Shown here piece after piece: positions 7,016-14,911 of a stretch of DNA of 64,000 bases (positions are counted from its first letter, which is position 1; each line of letters begins with the position of its first letter). Source of the stretch: Marinomonas spartinae (lineage in GTDB: Bacteria > Pseudomonadota > Gammaproteobacteria > Pseudomonadales > Marinomonadaceae); the NCBI RefSeq assembly GCF_016461715.1, contig NZ_JAEMUI010000006.1:62001-126000 (forward strand). The letters run 5' to 3'. Both the position numbers and the translations under genes were made by a program. Below the pieces are notes generated by a model, which searched no databases, had not been told where the DNA came from, and saw nothing but the letters and a program-made list of their open reading frames with translations.

Positions 7016-8188
7016 ATGACAATCTCCCACTTGCTTACGCCTCATACTCAAAAAATAGAAAAGTCTTTGGTGCGCGAGTTGCTGCACTATAGCCAACAAC
7101 CAGACATTCTGTCGCTAGCTGGGGGATTGCCTGATGAAAAATACATGCCTGCTTACCCAAGTCTGGATGTGTTAGCGGATAGCCGTCAATATGGGCCGAG
7201 TGAAGGTGAGTTAAGCCTTCGTGAGCAAGTCGTCTCCATTGTTGCGGATCGAGGTTTATCGGCTGTGACGAATGATGTGTTGATTACCACAGGATCGCAA
7301 CAAGGGTTGGATATTATTAGCCGCTTAATATTGGATGGTGATTCGACGATTTTGACTGAGCAGCCGACGTATTTAGCCGCTTGTCAGGTCTTTAGTTTAC
7401 AGGGGGCGACGATTCAAGATGTTGCTTCCGATGCACAAGGGATGTCATTAGAGGCATTGCGTCAAGCGATTGATGCTTGTCATCCCAAAGCTCTGTATTT
7501 AATCCCTAATTTTCAAAACCCCGCTGGTCATTGCTATAGCCTGCAACGTAGACGAGACATAGCAGCCTTGTTGGATGAAAAGGGGATATTGTTAATAGAG
7601 GATGATCCTTACCGCGATTTGTGCTACGAACAGGTTGACTTAACACCAATTTGTTCGTTGTTGAAAACGGCGCCTTGGTTGTATTTAGGCAGCTTTTCTA
7701 AGGTGTTATGGCCAGGTGTGCGTACTGGGTATTCCGTATCGTGTCCCGCTTTTTCTCCGTATTTGGTTAAGGTAAAACAGGCGATTGATCTTCATACAAA
7801 CCGCCTAGGGCAAGCGATGGTGTCTTATTTTTTGTCTTCTGGTGGGTTTCCTGCTCATTTGGCGACGTTGAAGGAGGTATATAAGCGTAAGAGAGACGTA
7901 ATGGCACAGGCGTTGTCATCGGAGTTGGGCGATTTGGTGACATTTACTGTTCCTGCCGGTGGTATGTTTTTTTGGGTGCGTTTACCTGATGGTGTGTCAT
8001 CGACGCTAGTATTGGCGGAGGCTTTGCGAGAAAACGTGCTGGTGCTGCCAGGCGTACCGTTTTTTCCTACTGAAAGCCCACTAAAGGATTCATTTTTACG
8101 ATTAAGTTTTGCCCGTGTCTCATTGGATGACATTAATAAGGCGGTGGCGGTGCTTGCTGGTGTGATTAAGCGACTGCTAACAAAATAG
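7016..8188 (+). CDS. PLP-dependent aminotransferase, class I/II (2-aminoadipate/aromatic type)
   Basis: A 390-residue fold-type-I aminotransferase. DILSLAGGLPDE near the N terminus and the GSQQGLDIISRLILD phosphate-binding region are typical of the LysN / MocR-catalytic-domain group. FQNPAGH, the Asp in EDDPY and the PLP Lys in SFSKVLWPGVRTGY are all present. The C-terminal FLRLSFA holds the substrate-carboxylate Arg. The start is ATG 7016, with AGGA seven bases upstream; longer in-frame starts have no ribosome site. Substrate cannot be fixed from sequence: 2-oxoadipate, branched-chain or aromatic 2-oxo acids are all possible. Confidence 0.85.
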   Translation: MTISHLLTPHTQKIEKSLVRELLHYSQQPDILSLAGGLPDEKYMPAYPSLDVLADSRQYGPSEGELSLREQVVSIVADRGLSAVTNDVLITTGSQQGLDIISRLILDGDSTILTEQPTYLAACQVFSLQGATIQDVASDAQGMSLEALRQAIDACHPKALYLIPNFQNPAGHCYSLQRRRDIAALLDEKGILLIEDDPYRDLCYEQVDLTPICSLLKTAPWLYLGSFSKVLWPGVRTGYSVSCPAFSPYLVKVKQAIDLHTNRLGQAMVSYFLSSGGFPAHLATLKEVYKRKRDVMAQALSSELGDLVTFTVPAGGMFFWVRLPDGVSSTLVLAEALRENVLVLPGVPFFPTESPLKDSFLRLSFARVSLDDINKAVAVLAGVIKRLLTK

Positions 8189-8233
8189 AAGGGGACCTAC
8201 TCTTTGCTGATTGCTATTCCATAACAGGTTAGG

Positions 8234-8261
8234 CTGACAGGCTTTTTATCGTCTTTATAAT
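8234..8261 (+). promoter_or_regulatory. Sigma-70 promoter for the YeeN-type gene
   Basis: CTGACA (8234-8239) and a perfect TATAAT (8256-8261), 16 bases apart, about 75 bases before the gene start. Confidence 0.65.
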
Positions 8262-8335
8262 GGTGAAAGAGTTCCTTCTTTTTGGGGGACACGTTAGAAT
8301 CTTACTTTTAAGAACGAATAGAATAGGAATATGTA

Positions 8336-9052
8336 ATGGGCAGAGCCTTCCAGAACCGCAAAGAGTCCATGGCAAAAACGTCTGATCAAAAAGCCAAGGT
8401 TTACAGCAAATATGGCCGTGAGATTTATGTCTGTGCAAAATCCGGCGGTATTGATCCAAATGGCAACTTAGCACTGCGTTCTTTGATTGAGCGCGCGAAA
8501 AAAGATCAGGTGCCAACGCACGTTATCGATAAAGCAATTGATAAAGCGAAAGGCGGTGGCGGGGAAGATTTTGATACAGCTCGTTACGAAGGTTTTGGTC
8601 CTGGTAACACTATGGTGATCGTTGACTGTTTGTCTGATAATCCCAACCGTACTTTTGGGGATGTCCGCACTTGCTTTAACAAAGTGAAGTGTAAAATTGG
8701 CAGTCAAGGTAGTGTGAGTCATATGTTTGATCACAGTGCCATTTTTGTTTTTTCTGGTGACGATGAAGAAGCGGTGCTGGAAGCGCTGATGATGGCAGAC
8801 GTCGATGTTACTGATATTGAGCTAGAAGACGGTAAAGTGACCGTATTTGCTCCTAACACGGACTACAATAAAGCAAAAACAGCACTGACAGAGGCGTTTG
8901 GTGATATTGAATTTGATGTGGATGAAATTCAGTTTGTTCCTCAGAACACAACACCGATTGAAGGTGAGGACGTTGAGCAATTTGAACGCTTCCTAGATCT
9001 GCTAAACGATTTGGATGATGTTCAGCGCGTTTACCATAACGCGGAATTGTAG
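8336..9052 (+). CDS. yeeN: YebC/TACO1-family protein, YeeN type
   Basis: A 238-residue DUF28 protein. The N terminus [20 protein letters not shown] is that of the YeeN subgroup (YebC itself begins MAGHSKW). [46 protein letters not shown] and GSVSHMFDH are family hallmarks. YebC relatives are described as regulators and as translation factors that help ribosomes through proline-rich stretches; which role YeeN has is less clear. Transcribed alone between its own promoter and terminator. Confidence 0.9.
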   Translation: MGRAFQNRKESMAKTSDQKAKVYSKYGREIYVCAKSGGIDPNGNLALRSLIERAKKDQVPTHVIDKAIDKAKGGGGEDFDTARYEGFGPGNTMVIVDCLSDNPNRTFGDVRTCFNKVKCKIGSQGSVSHMFDHSAIFVFSGDDEEAVLEALMMADVDVTDIELEDGKVTVFAPNTDYNKAKTALTEAFGDIEFDVDEIQFVPQNTTPIEGEDVEQFERFLDLLNDLDDVQRVYHNAEL

Positions 9053-9075
9053 TTGATAGAGAAAGGTCGTGAAAG

Positions 9076-9117
9076 CTCTGGCGAGATGGTCTTTTCGTCA
9101 GAGTTTTTCTTTTTTTG
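9076..9117 (+). terminator. Terminator after the YeeN-type gene
   Basis: Arms CTCTGGCGA (9076-9084) and TCGTCAGAG (9095-9103), with one G-U wobble, followed by TTTTTC and seven more T. Confidence 0.8.
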
Positions 9118-9147
9118 ATGGTCTGAAAAGCAAGTAGAAGGTTGTTT

Positions 9148-9306
9148 ATGTCTGAGCGTCCAACACCACCGGAAGACTGGGAATGTTGTGAAAGTGAATG
9201 TTCCCCTTGTGTCTGGGATACTTACTATGAAGAGCTTAGAGCTTGGAATGCGGAACAGAAAAAATTAAAAGAGAGCCAGAGTGCATCTGAAAATGATGAG
9301 GATTAG
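9148..9306 (+). CDS. Oxidoreductase-like (PF09791-type) Cys-rich mini-protein
   Basis: A 52-residue ORF starting MSERPTPPEDWECCESECSP, then CVWDTYYEELRAWN and an acidic tail. The pattern Pro-Pro, CC, x3, C, x2, C, V-W-D-x-Y-x-E-E-L matches the small 'oxidoreductase-like' domain known from bacteria and eukaryotes, whose clustered Cys probably bind metal or form disulphides (function not established). AGAAGG is placed about ten bases upstream. The next gene, DUF1289, starts nine bases after its stop, so the two Cys-rich proteins form a mini-operon. Confidence 0.75.
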   Translation: MSERPTPPEDWECCESECSPCVWDTYYEELRAWNAEQKKLKESQSASENDED

Positions 9307-9314
9307 TCACTATC

Positions 9315-9509
9315 ATGGGTAAGTTAAAGTCCCAGGTTAAATCCCCTTGCGTTAATATTTGCCTGTTAAACGAAGAGGATATTTGTGTTGGCTGTTACCG
9401 TAGTGGTCGAGAGATTAGTCTATGGGGTAGCATGAATAAAGCGTCTCAGTTGGCCGTTATGAAAAAAGTGCGAGAACGAGAAGCTAAGAGCAAATTAGTG
9501 TCTGGCTAA
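9315..9509 (+). CDS. DUF1289 family Cys-rich small protein
   Basis: A 64-residue protein with SPCVNICLLNEEDICVGCYRSGREISLW. The pattern C-x3-C-x(7)-C-x2-C-x(4)-E-I-x-W defines DUF1289, a small putative metal-binding family of unknown role. The C terminus is Lys/Arg/Glu-rich. It follows the 52-residue Cys-rich gene and ends 27 bases before the convergent glycosyltransferase gene. Confidence 0.85.
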   Translation: MGKLKSQVKSPCVNICLLNEEDICVGCYRSGREISLWGSMNKASQLAVMKKVREREAKSKLVSG

Positions 9510-9536
9510 TTTGCTTTTGGCGCTGATGCTTTCTTG

Positions 9537-10775
9537 CTAGCCCTTGCTTGCATCGCGTTGGTTTTTCAGTTCAATCCATTGAGACATATATTGAGTGCTT
9601 TTCATTGAGTGATGTCTGAGCATTTTGCCGAAAAAATGCTTTTTCCTTAAGTCTTCCTTTTGTTGATATTGCTGTTGGAGCTTGGTGATAAGCTTCGGAG
9701 TCCATTCCGTTTCCAAATAACGTGCGTTTAAAATCGTCGCGCCGTTTTTTTGCATTAATTCCCAATTGGTTTTGTCTTCGTATAGGAAAACCGCTGCTTC
9801 AATAAATTTGTCAATCTCATCAGTGATGACGCCATTCCATGGTAGTGCCCCATGCATGGCTTCTGCACCAATGTGTGTGGTAATGCTTGGCGTGCCCATC
9901 TGCATGGCTTCAACCAACTTTCCTTTGATGCCTGCGCCGAAGCGTAATGGCGCTAAACAGAGTCTTGCTTGTTGCATGACGGCCTGAGCATCTTCTGCCC
10001 AGCCTTTTACAAGAAAACCTTCTTTTGCATTGTGTAGTTGGGTGGCTTTAGGGGGTGGGTAGGCGCCATAAATATGCAGTTCGGCTTTGGGGAGTCGTTT
10101 GCGAAGACTGGGCCAGATTTTCGTTTTCAGCTGTAGTACCGCATCCCAGTTCGGTGCATGGCGGAAGTTGCCGATACTGATAAAGTGTTGGCGTGCTTCA
10201 AAACTGGGGAGCGAGGCGGCTTCTTGTGGCGGTGGGAGCATAAAGGGTAGGTGAAAAAGGTGTGTTTCTGGTACCTGGAATTCATCGATTAACAGTTTGG
10301 TTTCCATTTCTGAAATCATCAAGGTTAGGTCGCAGCGATGAATGGCGGCGATTTCTCGAACGCCAAGGTCGTTATACATGTCTTCTAACTGGAATGGTCG
10401 ATTTTGTTTGACTGCCTGGTGTCTGGCATGACGAAGAGAATGGAGATCTTCTGTGTTGAGTATACGCAAGGCATTTGGACAGTATGTTTCAACACGCCAG
10501 CCAAATTGTTCTTCCATCATAAAGCGATCATACATCACCATGTCTGGGTTGGCACTGAGGATAAACTGGTTAAAAGACTCGTCGTTAAGAAGGATCTGCG
10601 TCGTCTGAATGCCAATAGCCTCTAAATCGGCCATATGCTCAGTTGGTTGCGCGGGACTAGCGAAGGTGACTTGCCAATCTTGTTTGCGAAAGGCGTTGAG
10701 GAGCTGCATCATGCGGCTACCCGCTGCAGAGGAGTTGGGTTCAGGCCAAACATAGCCGATGATAAGTAGGTGCAC
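9537..10775 (-). CDS. Glycosyltransferase, GT-B fold (group 1-like)
   Basis: A 412-residue GT-B enzyme. The N-terminal half begins HLLIIGYVWPEPNSSAAGSRMMQLLNAF, the usual acceptor-domain start with Gly loop. The C-terminal half contains ISIGNFRHAPNWDAV, LHIYGAY, VKGWAEDAQAVMQQARLCLAPLRFGAGIKGKLVEAMQMGTPSITT, which carries the donor-nucleotide and E-x7-E-like region of family GT4/GT1_4. The start is GTG with a purine-rich site (AGAGATCAAG). No sugar or LPS genes are adjacent, so the acceptor is unknown. Confidence 0.85.
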   Translation of the reverse strand: MHLLIIGYVWPEPNSSAAGSRMMQLLNAFRKQDWQVTFASPAQPTEHMADLEAIGIQTTQILLNDESFNQFILSANPDMVMYDRFMMEEQFGWRVETYCPNALRILNTEDLHSLRHARHQAVKQNRPFQLEDMYNDLGVREIAAIHRCDLTLMISEMETKLLIDEFQVPETHLFHLPFMLPPPQEAASLPSFEARQHFISIGNFRHAPNWDAVLQLKTKIWPSLRKRLPKAELHIYGAYPPPKATQLHNAKEGFLVKGWAEDAQAVMQQARLCLAPLRFGAGIKGKLVEAMQMGTPSITTHIGAEAMHGALPWNGVITDEIDKFIEAAVFLYEDKTNWELMQKNGATILNARYLETEWTPKLITKLQQQYQQKEDLRKKHFFGKMLRHHSMKSTQYMSQWIELKNQRDASKG

Positions 10776-10813
10776 CTTGATCTCTTTGTTTTTTAAAAGG
10801 GTTAAGACTGAGT

Positions 10814-10837
10814 TTGAATCGTTGAATTTTGATTCAA
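10814..10837. promoter_or_regulatory. Inverted repeat between the glycosyltransferase and fabV
   Basis: TTGAATC (10814-10820) and GATTCAA (10831-10837), perfect 7-base arms with 10 bases between, placed in the divergent gap. A possible operator for either gene; it does not match a known fatty-acid regulator site that I recall. Confidence 0.3.
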
Positions 10838-10955
10838 GGTCAGGACATATTCATTGAGCTATTGTATCATGGTGGGCAAATTTGTCTTGTGTGGTTGATT
10901 CTTAGGATTGACGGATCACAAGGCGTAAGGAAAACATGTCATTGAGAGATTATAT

Positions 10956-12158
10956 ATGATCATCAAACCAAAAATTCGCGGATTTATATGTACGACAACT
11001 CACCCTGTGGGCTGTGAGCAAAACGTAAGGGATCAGATCGCCTTCACAAAAAGTAAAGGTCAAATTCAAAATGGGCCAAAAAAAGTACTTGTGATTGGGG
11101 CGTCTAGCGGTTACGGCTTGTCTTCTCGTATTGCTGCTGCATTTGGTTCTGGTGCTGCGACGATTGGTGTGTTTTTTGAAAAGCCTGGAACAGAAAAGAA
11201 AACAGGTACCGCTGGTTGGTATAATGCTGCCGCCTTTGATAAAGCAGCAAAAGAAGAAGGTTTGTACGCTAAAAGCATTAATGGCGATGCTTTTTCTAAT
11301 GAAGCGCGTGATAAAGTCATTGAGTTGATCAAGCAAGATCTTGGTGAAGTGGATATGGTGGTGTATTCCTTAGCGTCGCCTGTTCGTAAGTTACCAGACA
11401 CAGGGGAAGTGGTTCGTTCTGTTCTTAAGCCTATTGGTCAGCCTTACCGTTCTACTGCGATTGATACCAATAAAGATGTGATTATTGAAGCGGAAATTGA
11501 GCCGGCAACAGAAGAAGAAGTCGCAGCGACAACAACGGTTATGGGTGGTCAGGATTGGGAACTTTGGATGTCTGCTCTTAAAGAGGCTGGCGTACTAGCG
11601 GAAGGCGTTCGTACCGTTGCTTACTCTTATATCGGTTCTGATATCACTTGGCCAATATATTGGCACGGTGCGCTAGGTAAAGCAAAAGAAGACTTGGACC
11701 GTGCGGCGCATGCAATCAATGATCAGCTTGCTGAATTTGAAGGCGGTGCAAACGTGGCTGTACTTAAGTCGGTTGTGACTCAGGCCTCTTCTGCGATTCC
11801 TGTGATGCCCCTGTATCTTGCCATGGTATTCAAGGTAATGCGCGAAAAAGGGCTTCACGAAGGTTGTATGGATCAAATCTACCGTATGTTTGCTGAACGT
11901 TTGTACAACAATCATAATCCAGCAGAGCTTGTGGATGACAGTAACCGCTTGCGTCTGGATGATTGGGAATTGCGTGAAGATGTTCAACAGGCTTGTCGTG
12001 ATCTTTGGCCGCAAGTCAATGATGGGAACTTGTTCGCAGAAACGGATTACCAGCTTTATAAAGATGAATTTTTGAAATTGTTTGGCTTCGGGGTTGATGG
12101 TGTGGATTATGAAGCGGATGCTGACCCTGTTGTCGAATTTGATGTAATTACACTGTAA
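10956..12158 (+). CDS. fabV: FabV-type enoyl-ACP reductase (trans-2-enoyl-CoA reductase)
   Basis: A 400-residue NADH-dependent reductase for the last step of each fatty-acid elongation round. It begins [20 protein letters not shown] and carries the NAD-binding motif [20 protein letters not shown] and the FabV catalytic pair Y235-x8-K244 in [17 protein letters not shown] and the C-terminal [14 protein letters not shown] are also family-typical. FabV enzymes are about 60% longer than FabI and are known to be insensitive to triclosan. Monocistronic, with a terminator 28 bases downstream. Confidence 0.97.
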   Translation: MIIKPKIRGFICTTTHPVGCEQNVRDQIAFTKSKGQIQNGPKKVLVIGASSGYGLSSRIAAAFGSGAATIGVFFEKPGTEKKTGTAGWYNAAAFDKAAKEEGLYAKSINGDAFSNEARDKVIELIKQDLGEVDMVVYSLASPVRKLPDTGEVVRSVLKPIGQPYRSTAIDTNKDVIIEAEIEPATEEEVAATTTVMGGQDWELWMSALKEAGVLAEGVRTVAYSYIGSDITWPIYWHGALGKAKEDLDRAAHAINDQLAEFEGGANVAVLKSVVTQASSAIPVMPLYLAMVFKVMREKGLHEGCMDQIYRMFAERLYNNHNPAELVDDSNRLRLDDWELREDVQQACRDLWPQVNDGNLFAETDYQLYKDEFLKLFGFGVDGVDYEADADPVVEFDVITL

Positions 12159-12185
12159 TTTACATATTAGTACCGTCGTGTTACG

Positions 12186-12220
12186 AAAAGGAGGTTGAGC
12201 TTAGCTTGGTCTCCTTTTTT
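12186..12220 (+). terminator. Terminator after fabV
   Basis: AAAAGGAG (12186-12193) pairs with CTCCTTTT (12211-12218), followed by further T. Confidence 0.75.
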
Positions 12221-12293
12221 AATAGGAGGATATATTTTATAGTCTACATGACGTTGTCTTTTGAGGTGTCTGGGTGCGTAATTTGGGGTTGTC

Positions 12294-12926
12294 ATGAAAA
12301 GCATTGTTTGGGCTGTCTTGTTCTTACCGCTAACGGTTTGTGCGCAAAGGGTAGTCGAGGAGCCTGTTAATATCATTTACGGTGATAAGATTATTCATGC
12401 CCAGCACCAAGTTGTGCTCGATTCGCCTAATGAGGTAGATGTTATTCCTGTCGAAAAATCCAAGCCTACCGTCAAGGAACCGACGGTGGTGGTGTCTCCA
12501 GATGGCTCTTCTCGTGCTTATATAGAAGAAAATGCCATCGCGGCAAAAGATAATGAGATATATAACGAAATAAATCGTCGCACCGAGGAGGCGCCTTTCA
12601 CTGTATTGTTTACAGGGCATATCCCTGAGGCGATTCAGGAAAAACGGCTACGAATGATGCCAGAGGTGGGCATTTTTGGTGATCAATTGAATAAATTGAA
12701 TGCGGATGAAAAGCAGTCTGTAAAGGCCGCTGAAAAGTCTCAAGGTATTAAACCCGATGCGGGAGAGTTTTCGGCCATTTCGCCAGATGATGGTGGTAAG
12801 TCAATGGGCGGCAGCGCCTCTGCAGATAAGGCTGAAAAGCAGCCTGCGTCTACAGATGATGGGGCGACAACCCCCTCGAAAAAAACACAAGAAGAGAAAT
12901 TGAATCAGTTGATTGGTGGTGGCTAG
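12294..12926 (+). CDS. Unrecognised secreted protein with low-complexity C terminus
   Basis: A 210-residue protein I do not recognise. The first 18 residues (MKSIVWAVLFLPLTVCAQ) form a signal peptide, possibly cleaved after CAQ; the Cys sits close to a lipobox position but without a good consensus. A charged, Val/Pro-rich middle follows (VEEPVNIIYGDKIIHAQHQVV, KPTVKEPTVVVSPDG) with FTVLFTGHIPEAIQEKRLRMMPEVGIFG. The last ~60 residues are Ser/Ala/Asp/Lys-rich and probably disordered. It stands alone between two strong terminators. Confidence 0.6.
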   Translation: MKSIVWAVLFLPLTVCAQRVVEEPVNIIYGDKIIHAQHQVVLDSPNEVDVIPVEKSKPTVKEPTVVVSPDGSSRAYIEENAIAAKDNEIYNEINRRTEEAPFTVLFTGHIPEAIQEKRLRMMPEVGIFGDQLNKLNADEKQSVKAAEKSQGIKPDAGEFSAISPDDGGKSMGGSASADKAEKQPASTDDGATTPSKKTQEEKLNQLIGGG

Positions 12927-12967
12927 TTGTCATTGTATTGTGTTGAGGGGGGGAGGACTTATTTACT

Positions 12968-13009
12968 AAAAAAGAGACGGTGGCGGAGGACGCTGACCGT
13001 CTCTTTTTT
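12968..13009. terminator. Bidirectional terminator between the secreted protein and yciK
   Basis: Perfect 14-base arms AAAAAAGAGACGGT / ACCGTCTCTTTTTT with T runs outward on both strands, serving the convergent genes. Confidence 0.92.
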
Positions 13010-13016
13010 TTGCCTT

Positions 13017-13769
13017 TTAGGCTTTTTGCGCCTGTGCGTCTAGGGATTGTCCATTGATTTCAAGGCTGTCATTGCCCATCAAATATAAATAAACGGGCAT
13101 AATCTCTTCTGGGGTGGGTAGTGTTTCAGGGTTTTCGGCAGGGTAAGCGGCTGCACGCATCTGGGTTCTGGTCGCACCAGGGTTAATTGCGTTCGAGCGA
13201 ATGTTGGAGATGTTGCCTAATTCGTCAGCAAGTAGTTGCATCATGGCTTCCGTGGCAAACTTAGAGATTGCATAAGCGCCCCAGTATGCTCTTGCCTTTC
13301 TTCCGACACTTGACGTGGTAAACACAATGGAAGCATTCGGTGCTTTTTCCAGTAGAGGTAAAAGTGCTTGGTTAAGAAGGAGTTGACTATGGACATTGAC
13401 CTTCATGACTTGTTCAAAAGTATTGGTGTTGTAAGCAGAAAGAGGAGTGCGCTCGCCTAGCAGGCTGGCGTTATGGAGTATACCATCTAAATGTCCAAAC
13501 TCATTTTTAATGGTGTTGGCAAGTTCTGTGTAGTCATGTTCCCCAGCACCATCTAGATTAAGAGGCACAATGGCGGCTTCCGGGTAGCCTTTTTCTTTGA
13601 TGATGTCGTAGACCGCATCCAGTTTTTTGGCGGTTCTTCCAAGTAGAATAACGGTGGCACCGTATTGAGCGTAGGTGATTGCTGCTGCCTTGCCAATGCC
13701 ATCGCCTGCGCCAGTGACCAAAATCACTTTATCTTTTAATAATTGCTCTGGGGCTTTGTAATCGAACAT
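13017..13769 (-). CDS. yciK: YciK-family short-chain dehydrogenase
   Basis: A 250-residue SDR oxidoreductase. It has the NAD(P) loop LVTGAGDGIGKAAA, LHNAS (for NNAG), and the catalytic Ser in TTSSVG with Y-x3-K in YAISKFA. The start MFDYKAPEQLLKDKVILVTGAG is the YciK signature. The physiological substrate of YciK is not known. It lies 30 bases behind ubiG on the same strand. In Pseudomonas a mupP (phosphatase) gene sits between the two; here it is absent. Confidence 0.92.
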   Translation of the reverse strand: MFDYKAPEQLLKDKVILVTGAGDGIGKAAAITYAQYGATVILLGRTAKKLDAVYDIIKEKGYPEAAIVPLNLDGAGEHDYTELANTIKNEFGHLDGILHNASLLGERTPLSAYNTNTFEQVMKVNVHSQLLLNQALLPLLEKAPNASIVFTTSSVGRKARAYWGAYAISKFATEAMMQLLADELGNISNIRSNAINPGATRTQMRAAAYPAENPETLPTPEEIMPVYLYLMGNDSLEINGQSLDAQAQKA

Positions 13770-13799
13770 AGCAATTCTCTCTTTCTTAACGTAATGGTT

Positions 13800-14528
13800 T
13801 TATGCGTTCGGCTTTTGAGTATGCATCATATAATTGACGGATACATCTTTTGTGGTCAGCTTATAGTGCTTGGTAATTGGGTTGTAAGTCATGCCTATTA
13901 TGTGTTGCACCTCTAAACCTGCATGTCGGGCGTAATTGCTAAGTTCAGAGGGTTGGATAAATTTTGCGTAGTCATGTGTCCCCTTAGGGAGCATGTTTAG
14001 AATGTATTCGGCACCAATAATGGCAAACAAATAAGCTTTAGGATTACGGTTTATGGTGGAAAAGAATACATCCCCGCCAGGTTTAGCTAGTTTCATGCAG
14101 GCTTTTATGACAGAAGAGGGGTCAGGAACATGTTCCAGCATTTCTAAGCAGGTGACAACATCGTATTGGCCTGCTTCGCGCTCCGCTATGTCTTCGGCGG
14201 TGATGCGCTCGTAATCAATATGTAGTTTTGACTCTTTCTTGTGCAGTTCTGCTACCGCAAGAGGGGCTTCTCCCATGTCAATGCCTTTCACTTGGGCACC
14301 TAGCTTGGACATGGCTTCGGATAAAATGCCACCGCCGCAGCCGACATCAATGACTTTTTTACCCTTAAGTGATTTTGCGTGTTCATTGATATAGTCCACT
14401 CGCAGTGGATTGATGTCGTGCAGGGGTTTAAATTCATTCTCGGTATCCCACCATCTGCTGGCAAGTGCTTCGAACTTTGCCACTTCAGTTAGATCGACAT
14501 TGGTTTTGTGTTCTGTGTTGTCTGTCAT
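13800..14528 (-). CDS. ubiG: Ubiquinone biosynthesis O-methyltransferase UbiG
   Basis: A 242-residue SAM-dependent methyltransferase for both O-methylation steps of ubiquinone synthesis. It has [14 protein letters not shown] near the N terminus, SAM motif [16 protein letters not shown], post-[23 protein letters not shown], and [17 protein letters not shown], all strong UbiG markers. I chose ATG 14528, which has GGAA five bases upstream, over a TTG at 14540. Transcribed away from gyrA, ahead of yciK. Confidence 0.95.
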   Translation of the reverse strand: MTDNTEHKTNVDLTEVAKFEALASRWWDTENEFKPLHDINPLRVDYINEHAKSLKGKKVIDVGCGGGILSEAMSKLGAQVKGIDMGEAPLAVAELHKKESKLHIDYERITAEDIAEREAGQYDVVTCLEMLEHVPDPSSVIKACMKLAKPGGDVFFSTINRNPKAYLFAIIGAEYILNMLPKGTHDYAKFIQPSELSNYARHAGLEVQHIIGMTYNPITKHYKLTTKDVSVNYMMHTQKPNA

Positions 14529-14911
14529 GTTGGGTTCCAAAATAGAGTTTTAGTGGGTGTCTTTTCGTCATCTCTACGCGGATGTAAAGCGATAGAGTTT
14601 AGTGTGTTCTTAGTATGCGCTAAATGTAAAAGATTTCAGTGTGCTTTCATTATAACGACAACCTGTAGGCTGACCAACATTAAAAAGTGGAACTGTAGAT
14701 AGGTAAGGGCGATTTGCTGTGGGGTGTGTGCGATATGTGACGGAGATCAATAAAAAAGTAAGGAGCAAAAAGTGGGTTTTTCAGACGATAAATCATGAAC
14801 AAAACATGACGCCGCAGAGGTCTTATTTAATTCCTTATGGTACAATGCTGCGCTTATAAAAAGATATCAGGGCGTCTATCAGACTCCGAGGCATAAGGAT
14901 CGGTTGTATCT
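14529..14911 (+). promoter_or_regulatory. ubiG/gyrA divergent region with gyrA promoter
   Basis: A 383-base gap with no gene. TGGTACAAT at 14838-14846 is an extended -10, and the matching -35 region is weak, which is common in supercoiling-regulated gyrA promoters (inference). AAGGA lies upstream of the gyrA ATG. A short TCATG/CATGA inverted repeat lies near 14795. The ubiG promoter must also be here but I could not place it. Confidence 0.5.

Noticed and set aside
14529..14911. tRNA or small RNA gene in the ubiG-gyrA gap
   Set aside because: No cloverleaf, T-loop sequence or terminator-like hairpin was found.
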